From CAYLZN01 sp964387935 (GTDB taxonomy: Bacteria; Acidobacteriota; Vicinamibacteria; Vicinamibacterales; JAFNAJ01), in the NCBI GenBank assembly GCA_964387935.1, contig CAYLZN010000103.1, positions 1 through 16,032 of the forward strand: a stretch of DNA of 16,032 nt. Reading direction: 5' to 3'. Shown piece after piece: positions 6,551 through 12,038 of this stretch. Positions within the stretch are counted from its first letter, which is position 1. Every line of letters starts with the position of its first letter. A model generated the notes under the pieces. It was not told where the DNA came from, searched no databases, and saw only the letters and a program-made list of their open reading frames with translations. The translations under genes were made by a program, and so were the position numbers.

Positions 6551-7147
6551 GTGACCACCTATGGCTATCTCGACTGGCCCCTCGGCCGCCTGCTGCTGAT
6601 CTCCGATGGTGAGGCGCTCACCGGGCTCTGGTTCGTGGATGGGCGACGGCCGGTCGAGCCCGACGTCCGCTGGGATCACGATGAAGACGCCCGGCCGTTT
6701 TCCACCGTGCGGCGGCAACTCCGCGAGTACTCGGAGGGAGGTCGCCGGCAGTTCGACGTGCCGTTGCGGTTGGAAGGCACTCAGTACCAGCAGCGGATCT
6801 GGTCGGCGATCCGCGAGGTTCCCTTCGGGCAGACGATCACGTACCGGGAACTCGCGCGCCGCGCGGGGTCGTCGGCTGCCGCGCGCGCCGCAGGACTGGC
6901 GACCGGACAGAATCCGATCTCGATCATCGTCGCCTGCCACCGGATCGTCGGCAGTGACGGATCGCTCACGGGCTATGGCGGTGGCCTGGACCGCAAGCGC
7001 GCCCTGCTGGCGTTCGAGTCGGGGGCCGCGCCGGACCTGGCCACGGCCCGCGACGCCGATCCGCTGCCGCTGTTCGGGGCCGGCGTTACTGCGAGCCCTC
7101 GGCGCGCGGCATCCGGAAGGGAACCCCGACGTTCATCCAGCAACTGA
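6551..7147 (+). CDS. ogt: Methylated-DNA--protein-cysteine S-methyltransferase
   Basis: This suicide repair enzyme moves the methyl group from O6-methylguanine (or O4-methylthymine) in DNA to its own cysteine. The 198-residue product has the Ogt N-terminal ribonuclease-like part (about 1-72) and the DNA-binding domain (about 76-157), with FGQTITYRELARRAG (92-106), the RAAGLATGQNP helix (112-122) and C129 in IIVACHRIVGSDG. SLTGYGGGLDRK (138-149) follows. The usual Pro of the PCHR active-site motif is Ala here, but the acceptor Cys, His and Arg remain. About 40 extra residues follow the normal family end, and the last 62 bases overlap the convergent TonB-family gene. It directly follows alkA, so the operon supplies direct reversal beside base excision. 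Start GTG 6551 is set by an AGGAG at 6539. Confidence 0.95.
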   Translation: MTTYGYLDWPLGRLLLISDGEALTGLWFVDGRRPVEPDVRWDHDEDARPFSTVRRQLREYSEGGRRQFDVPLRLEGTQYQQRIWSAIREVPFGQTITYRELARRAGSSAAARAAGLATGQNPISIIVACHRIVGSDGSLTGYGGGLDRKRALLAFESGAAPDLATARDADPLPLFGAGVTASPRRAASGREPRRSSSN

Positions 7148-8813
7148 CCACGCGGTCGCGCTTCCGCGCCGGCGTGAACGTCCACTGTCGCACGGCATTC
7201 AGCGCGGCGCTGTCGAAGGCGGCGTCGCGCCTGGACCGCCGCAGCAACTGCGTGTCGGCCGCCCTGCCGCTGGCAGACACGAGCACGCGGACCACGACGA
7301 CGTCCTCGACGCCCCGTTCACGGGCGCTCGCGGGGTAACTGGGCTCGGTGCGGTTCGCGACCTCCGGCCGGACGTCCACCTGGGACACCTCGAACACCTG
7401 CGATTTCGGCAGGGGCTCCGGCACGGGTTCGACGGCTCGCACGGGTGTCTCGGGGGGCGGTGGGGCCATGCTGGCCGGTGGCGGCGCCGTCATCGCCGTC
7501 ACCACCGGTGGCGCCACGGTGTTCGGTCGCACCTCGGTCTTGACCGGTGATGTCGGTCGCGGTGGCGTGGTCGCCTTGCGCGCGGTCTTCGGCGGCGGCG
7601 CGGGCTTGGCGGGCGTTGCGGGTTTCGGCGGCGCCGCGGGACTGGGTGGCGGAGGCGCTTCAACGGTCCTCGACGGGACGTCCACTGGTGCCGACGGTGG
7701 CGGCGTGGCGAGCACGACGGGGCCCGCCGTCATGGCCGCGTAGGCCGGCCGCGCCTGAATCGGCGAGCTGGCGCCTCCCATCAGGCGTTCCACCATCCAT
7801 TCGCGCGTGGCGTAGGAGGCGCCGGCCGTGACCGCCAGCAGCGCGGCCACCAGGAACGGCTGGCGGATGGCTGCGGCCTGAATCGAACGCTTCGGTCGTG
7901 TCGGGCGCCGCGCGGCGGCCGCGGGGCCTCGCGCCACCGGCCGTGCCGAGGCGGAGTAGGACGGACGCACAACCACGCCGGGCGTCGGTCCGCCAGAACC
8001 AGCGGGCCGCGGGGACGGGAGTGGTGGCGGCACGACTTCGAGGACGTCCGGCGCGGGTTCGGCCGGGGGTGTCACCGGTGGCGCTGGAGGCCCCGCCGCG
8101 GCGACCGCAGGTGCCCACCAGGGTGCGGGGGACACGTCGCTGACGGCAGCATCGGCCGACGGCGGGGCGACCAGTTCCGAAGGCGGTGGCACGAGCCACG
8201 ATTCGACGGGGGGTTCGTCCGCCGTCATCGCGTCTGTCACCACCGCCGGGACGGGTACTTCAGCGTCGAGGAGCGCCGTTGCGACGGGAGCGCTCTCACG
8301 CGCCGGCTCAGGTGTCGCCAGCTCTTCGTGCGGTGGTTCCTGGGGCGGTGTCACCGCCACGTGGAACGAGGGCACCCACCAGGACTCGAGTTCGAGCGGC
8401 GGGTCCTCGGCCGGCGTCCGGTTCTCGACCGGTGGCGCGGGGGCCTCGCAAGGGGCGTCCGGCGCGTCGGTGAGGTCAGCCGCGTCGGCCAACTGGGTCA
8501 CGTCCGCCCCGTCGGCCACATCAATCCGTGACACCGGTTCCTGGACTTCCAGTTCGCCGAGGACCATCAACTCGCACGAGGTGCAGAAGCCGCCATCGGG
8601 GCCCGCCGGCGCGCCACAGAGGCGACAGGCCGCTGCAGGGTCGCGCGACGGCGCCGGCCCGGGCGTTGACGGTGCGGCTCCCTGGACGACTTTCGGCGCA
8701 AGCGATTTCCCGCACACCGAGCAGTAGCCGTCGTCCTGGAGGAAGTCGGGATCGTAGAGGAGGCAATCGACGCAGCGCACGATGAGATCCTCGTCCTCGT
8801 CGGCTCGACCCAT
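7086..8813 (-). CDS. TonB-family protein with N-terminal double zinc ribbon
   Basis: This 575-residue protein links an unusual cytoplasmic end to a TonB C-terminal domain. Two CxxC pairs form a first zinc ribbon (C14, C17, C31, C34) and two more a second (C63, C66, C77, C80). A long Pro/Ala/Glu-rich, probably disordered stretch follows, holding three [SP]W[WL][VA]P motifs (144-148, 205-209, 231-235). One membrane segment lies at about 316-335 (IRQPFLVAALLAVTAGASYA). After it comes a Pro/Lys-rich periplasmic spacer and a TonB_C domain (about 484-567) with RTEPSYPASARERGVEDVVV and LNAVRQWTFTPARK. TonB-like ends pass inner-membrane energy or force to envelope partners. The architecture resembles myxobacterial GltJ/AgmX-type proteins, but no GYF domain is seen and no motility genes are nearby. 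No ExbB/ExbD genes are in the window. Function is unknown. Confidence 0.85.
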   Translation of the reverse strand: MGRADEDEDLIVRCVDCLLYDPDFLQDDGYCSVCGKSLAPKVVQGAAPSTPGPAPSRDPAAACRLCGAPAGPDGGFCTSCELMVLGELEVQEPVSRIDVADGADVTQLADAADLTDAPDAPCEAPAPPVENRTPAEDPPLELESWWVPSFHVAVTPPQEPPHEELATPEPARESAPVATALLDAEVPVPAVVTDAMTADEPPVESWLVPPPSELVAPPSADAAVSDVSPAPWWAPAVAAAGPPAPPVTPPAEPAPDVLEVVPPPLPSPRPAGSGGPTPGVVVRPSYSASARPVARGPAAAARRPTRPKRSIQAAAIRQPFLVAALLAVTAGASYATREWMVERLMGGASSPIQARPAYAAMTAGPVVLATPPPSAPVDVPSRTVEAPPPPSPAAPPKPATPAKPAPPPKTARKATTPPRPTSPVKTEVRPNTVAPPVVTAMTAPPPASMAPPPPETPVRAVEPVPEPLPKSQVFEVSQVDVRPEVANRTEPSYPASARERGVEDVVVVRVLVSASGRAADTQLLRRSRRDAAFDSAALNAVRQWTFTPARKRDRVVSCWMNVGVPFRMPRAEGSQ

Positions 8814-9127
8814 GCGCGGGCGAGTCCCTCAGCGAAGGAGCAAACCCCAGGCCACGGCACCACCCCGCTGTGCGCATCCGCGCACGAGGCCCGTGAGCCG
8901 TACGAGGGGGACGAGGGTCGCGACCGGTGCGGGTCCGCTAAACCGAGGAAAACCGGCTGAAGTGACCGTGACGACCGGGTGTCGACGACCGGGCCAGGTG
9001 TCGGGCGCGGAGCCCGCGAGTGGCTGGCCGGCGCTGCGCACGCGACGCGGCGAGCGTTCCGGGGAGGGCGCGCGAATCACGAAATCGTGACCGCGCAATG
9101 CGTTGTCGTAACGGCCCCGCGCCGTGT
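8814..9127. other. 314-base intergenic region
   Basis: No credible gene is seen here; the open frames crossing it have no recognisable motif and run into neighbouring genes. It should contain the promoter of the TonB-family gene and the end of the symporter transcript. Its only clear structure is the inverted repeat at 9070-9096. The word ACGACCGGG also occurs twice (near 8970 and 8984). Confidence 0.6.
9070..9096. repeat. Inverted repeat downstream of the symporter gene
   Basis: TCACGA (9077-9082) and TCGTGA (9085-9090) pair around AA. After a small bulge, GCGCG (9070-9074) pairs with CGCGC (9092-9096). It lies 32 bases past the symporter stop, so it may aid transcript ending, although no T-run follows on the minus strand. 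An operator is the alternative. Its left half contains AATCACGAA, also present in the palindrome at the left edge of the window (as its reverse complement). Confidence 0.45.
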
Positions 9128-10516
9128 TCAGGCGCCAGTGGCCCGGCGGATGCCCATGCTGACCACGCAGGCCGTGGCCGCGACACACAGGCCGACGACC
9201 GACGGCGTGAAGAGGCCGCCGCCCGTGCCCGAGACCTGCACGGCGAGCGCGGCGAGCACGCCACCGACCATCGCCGCCGTTGCGTCGGTGGCGTTGACGC
9301 GCGTCGTGAACAGCCCGGCGACGAGCGGCACGAACAGGCTGACGCCGAGCAGCGTGTAGAAGAGGCTGAGTGCTCCAATCACGGAGGGCGAGACGACCGC
9401 GAGCACGGTGGCGAGGGAGCCGGCTACGAAGGCCGTGATGCGGGTGACGCGGAGGACGGCGCGATCGGAGGCCCCCGGGGCCACCAGCCGCTTGTACAGG
9501 TCCTGTGCCAACGACGTGGTCAACATGAACAGAACGGCGTCAGCCGTGCTGACCTCGGCGGAGAAGACCGCCGCCAGGCCGAGCGTGCCGATCGCCGGGG
9601 GCAGGGCGTGGGTGAGCAGGGACGGCAGGGCCAGCTCGGGCGACGGCAGCGCCGGGAAGAGGGCGCGGGCGCTCATCCCCATGAGCACTGGCACGATCGC
9701 GTACGCCAGGAGCCCGATCGCGTTCAGGCCAACGCCCTGGCGGACGGCGCGTGCGTCGCGCGCGCCGTACGCTTTCTGCACGAGGCCCGGCGAGACGACG
9801 AAGGCGGGCGCCAGGAGCGCGACGAAGATCACCCCCGAGCTGCCGCTGCTCCAGAAATCGAGATACGTGGCCGTCTGCGCCTCGAGCGCCGCGATCTTCG
9901 AGAGGCCGCCGGCCGCCGCGAGCGCAAGCGGCAGGGCGATCGCGAAGCCCACGAGCTTGACGGTCAGTTGCACAAGGTTTACCCAGGCCGACGTGAGGAG
10001 CCCCCCCGCACTGAAGTAGGCGCTGACCAGGGCCCCACCGACCAGGCAGCCAAGGGGTTTGGGCACGCCTGCCACCACGTTGAGGATCCAGGCGAGGGCG
10101 ATGAGCTGCCCCGCGAGGATCGCGAGCGACCCGAGCCACAGCAGCACCGCCATCAGGACCCGCACGGTGGCGCTGTACCGGAACTCCAGGTAGTCGCCGA
10201 CCGTCCGCAGGTCGTGCTGTGCAGCGACCTGCCAGATCCGCGGGCCGACCCACAGGGCCAGCGCGACGGACCCCAGGGCGGCCGAGCCCACCCACCACCA
10301 GGCCGCGAGGCCGTCACGATAGCCCAGACCTGCGGCGCCCACCGTGGATCCGGCGCCGATGTTCGCCGCGAGCACCGTGGCCGCGAGCAATCCTGGGCCA
10401 AGGCTCCGCCCGGCGACGAAAAAATCACTGGTGCCTCGCACCCGTCGCCCGATGAAGAGGCCGAGCGCGGTGAGCCCGGCGGAGTAGAGCAGCAGCAGGG
10501 CGAACTGGAGGGACAC
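9128..10516 (-). CDS. Sodium:solute symporter (SSS family)
   Basis: An inner-membrane transporter of the SSS/SLC5 family (LeuT fold), expected to couple Na+ entry to uptake of an organic solute. The 462-residue product is hydrophobic throughout, with about 13 predicted helices. The family pattern TSDFFVAGRSLGPGLLAATV lies after helix 1, followed by ANIGAGSTVGAAGLGY, the segment around the helix-1/2 substrate and Na+ region. VSTADAVLFMLTTSLAQDLYK, typical of the family's helix 8 Na+ site region, is also present. Substrate cannot be read. I chose GTG at 10516, giving MSLQFALLLLYSAG as the usual SSS beginning; an ATG at 10537 would add seven residues and leave only 6 bases before the divergent aminotransferase gene. 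It is probably transcribed alone. Confidence 0.92.
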   Translation of the reverse strand: MSLQFALLLLYSAGLTALGLFIGRRVRGTSDFFVAGRSLGPGLLAATVLAANIGAGSTVGAAGLGYRDGLAAWWWVGSAALGSVALALWVGPRIWQVAAQHDLRTVGDYLEFRYSATVRVLMAVLLWLGSLAILAGQLIALAWILNVVAGVPKPLGCLVGGALVSAYFSAGGLLTSAWVNLVQLTVKLVGFAIALPLALAAAGGLSKIAALEAQTATYLDFWSSGSSGVIFVALLAPAFVVSPGLVQKAYGARDARAVRQGVGLNAIGLLAYAIVPVLMGMSARALFPALPSPELALPSLLTHALPPAIGTLGLAAVFSAEVSTADAVLFMLTTSLAQDLYKRLVAPGASDRAVLRVTRITAFVAGSLATVLAVVSPSVIGALSLFYTLLGVSLFVPLVAGLFTTRVNATDATAAMVGGVLAALAVQVSGTGGGLFTPSVVGLCVAATACVVSMGIRRATGA

Positions 10517-10531
10517 GGTGGCTGGACAGCG

Positions 10532-10537
10532 TATCAT
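10532..10537 (+). promoter_or_regulatory. -10-like hexamer for the class V aminotransferase gene
   Basis: TATCAT matches five of six TATAAT bases and ends 6 bases before the ATG at 10544. There is no Shine-Dalgarno. The arrangement fits a leaderless transcript. It lies in the narrow space between divergent start codons. Confidence 0.45.
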
Positions 10538-10543
10538 TTCCGC

Positions 10544-11818
10544 ATGTCACCCACCCGACGCCGCTTCCTCCGTACCGTTGGCGCTGTTTCCGCTCCCATG
10601 TTCAGCCCGCGCCTCCTGGATGCGCTCGAGCGACGCCTCGAGGAGTTCGGGGACCTGTCAGCCGCGGACGCGGCTGGCGACGAGGCATTCTGGGGGGAGA
10701 TCCGCCAGGCGTTTCCCGTCTCCCGGGACTACATCAACCTCGAGAACGGCTACTCCAGCCCGCAGCCGCAGGCGACCTACGAGGCATTCCAGCGATACGA
10801 GCGCGACATCAACGCCGGGGTCTCCTTCTACATGCGCCGGCAGCGGGCCGCCGACCTCGCGGCGGTGAAGCGGGACCTCGCGGACCTCGCGGGCTGCCCG
10901 GCCGACGAACTGGTCATCACGCGCAACACGACCGAGTCGCTCGGCACCGTCATCCACGGCCTCGATCTCGCCCCCGGCGACGAGGCGGTGATGTGCGACC
11001 AGGACTACGGCACGATGCTCGAGCAGTTCCGCCAGCAGTCGCGGCGACGTGGCCTTTCCTGCGTGCAGGTGTCGCTGCCGCTGCACCCGCGATCCGACGA
11101 GGACATCGTGGACACCTACGCGCGCGCGCTCACGCCCCGCACGAAGCTGCTGCTGATCTCGCACATGGTCAACATCACGGGCCAGATCCTGCCCGTGCGC
11201 CGCATCGCCGACCTGGCGCACGCCCGCGGCGTCGACGTCATCGTCGATGCGGCTCATTCGTTTGCGCACCTGGTGTTCTCGGTGCCGGAGCTGGACGGAG
11301 ACTACCTGGGCGCGAGCCTGCACAAGTGGTTGTGCACCCCGCTCGGCGCGGGACTGCTGCACATCAAGCAGGCGAAGATCAGGAGCGTCTGGCCGCTGTT
11401 CGGGGACACGAGCGTGCCCGACGACGACATCAGGAAGTTCGAGCGGATCGGCACGCACCCGTCGTGGACCGTGCTGGCCATCCAGGACGCGATCCGTTTC
11501 CATCGGATGGTGGGGGGGCCGCGCAAGGAAGCGCGCCTGCGTTACCTGCAGCACTACTGGACGGACCGCGTGCGTGGCGTGCCGAAGGTCTATCTGAACA
11601 CGCCGGCCGGCCAGCGGGCGTGTGGCATCGCGAACGTCGGCATCACGGGCCGCACACCCGAGGACCTGGCGACGGCGCTCTTCGATCGCTTCCGCATCTA
11701 TACCGTGGCCATCGACACCGGGCCGGTCAAGGGCGTGCGCGTGACGCCGCACCTCTACACGACCACCGCCGACCTGGACGCGCTGGTCGCGGCGGTCACG
11801 GCGCTCGCGCGGACGTAG
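10544..11818 (+). CDS. Class V aminotransferase-fold PLP enzyme with Tat-like N-terminus
   Basis: This 424-residue fold-type I PLP enzyme resembles the isopenicillin-N-epimerase/cysteine-desulfurase-like branch. PLP-site features are visible: TRNTTESLGTVIHGLDL (126-142, phosphate-binding side), DVIVDAAHSFAHL (231-243, with D235 for the pyridine nitrogen and H238) and the Schiff-base lysine K261 in GASLHKWLCTPLG. The N-terminus SPTRRRFLRTVGAVSA has a twin-arginine pattern and a short weakly hydrophobic run, so export as a folded holoenzyme by Tat is possible; the cleavage site is not obvious. Reaction and substrate are unknown. No sulfur-transfer or amino-acid biosynthesis genes lie beside it; the divergent symporter might bring in its substrate, which is speculation. 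No Shine-Dalgarno is seen. A G-run of seven near 11513 keeps the frame. Confidence 0.9.
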   Translation: MSPTRRRFLRTVGAVSAPMFSPRLLDALERRLEEFGDLSAADAAGDEAFWGEIRQAFPVSRDYINLENGYSSPQPQATYEAFQRYERDINAGVSFYMRRQRAADLAAVKRDLADLAGCPADELVITRNTTESLGTVIHGLDLAPGDEAVMCDQDYGTMLEQFRQQSRRRGLSCVQVSLPLHPRSDEDIVDTYARALTPRTKLLLISHMVNITGQILPVRRIADLAHARGVDVIVDAAHSFAHLVFSVPELDGDYLGASLHKWLCTPLGAGLLHIKQAKIRSVWPLFGDTSVPDDDIRKFERIGTHPSWTVLAIQDAIRFHRMVGGPRKEARLRYLQHYWTDRVRGVPKVYLNTPAGQRACGIANVGITGRTPEDLATALFDRFRIYTVAIDTGPVKGVRVTPHLYTTTADLDALVAAVTALART

Positions 11819-11842
11819 CGGCGTCAGCACACCAGCTCGTCC

Positions 11843-11874
11843 GTGCCCCGCCCTGCGGCGTGGCCGCGGGGCAC
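11843..11874 (+). terminator. Hairpin between the aminotransferase gene and hox
   Basis: GTGCCCCGC (11843-11851) and GCGGGGCAC (11866-11874) make a perfect 9-bp stem with a 14-base loop, 24 bases past the aminotransferase stop. No T-run follows. The right arm overlaps the -24 box of the sigma-54 element, so the palindrome could also have a regulatory role. Confidence 0.45.
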
Positions 11875-11884
11875 CGCTCTTGCA
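11870..11884 (+). promoter_or_regulatory. Sigma-54 (-24/-12) promoter of the hox operon
   Basis: GGCAC (11870-11874), five bases, then TTGCA (11880-11884) reproduces the RpoN consensus core. The invariant GG (11870-11871) and GC (11882-11883) are separated by the required 10 bases. Transcription would begin near 11895, leaving an untranslated leader of about 144 bases before hoxF. Hydrogenase operons in Ralstonia/Cupriavidus are RpoN-dependent, so the context fits. An enhancer-binding activator would be needed; none is encoded in the window. Confidence 0.65.
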
Positions 11885-12027
11885 TCCCCCTCCGGCAGGT
11901 CACGGGGTGCTCCGGGCGGTCCCCGGGTGCCCGGCCTGCCTCTTCTCGCCGCACAGGCCTTCGCGCGCGGCACCCCGCTGGGTTTCACGCCGGGAATCCC
12001 CCCAGTTCCGGCCAGCGGGTCTCGGCC

Positions 12028-12033
12028 AGGGAG
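12028..12033 (+). promoter_or_regulatory. Shine-Dalgarno for hoxF
   Basis: AGGGAG lies 5 bases before the ATG at 12039. It fixes the hoxF start and argues against the longer open frame that begins at 11880. Confidence 0.6.
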
Positions 12034-12038
12034 CCGGA

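Noticed and set aside
7400..8500. Repetitive-looking DNA in the TonB-like gene as a possible CRISPR or tandem repeat
   Set aside because: The repetition comes from Pro/Ala-rich codons (gcc, ccg, ccc) in a disordered protein region; there are no regular units or spacers.
8829..9188. 119-codon minus-strand open frame in the TonB/symporter intergenic region
   Set aside because: It overlaps the symporter 3' end in another frame and lacks motifs or a ribosome binding site.
9020..10543. Upstream extension of the aminotransferase frame to 9020
   Set aside because: The extension is a shadow of the minus-strand symporter gene. The protein family and Tat-like start fit ATG 10544.
10658..11830. 390-codon minus-strand open frame under the class V aminotransferase gene
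   Set aside because: The opposite strand encodes a clear PLP enzyme. The minus-strand translation is Arg/Val/Asp-rich without motifs.
11880..12038. Longer hoxF start at 11880
   Set aside because: The extra 53 residues do not resemble NuoE/HoxF. The ATG at 12039 has a good Shine-Dalgarno, and the sigma-54 element would fall at the longer start.
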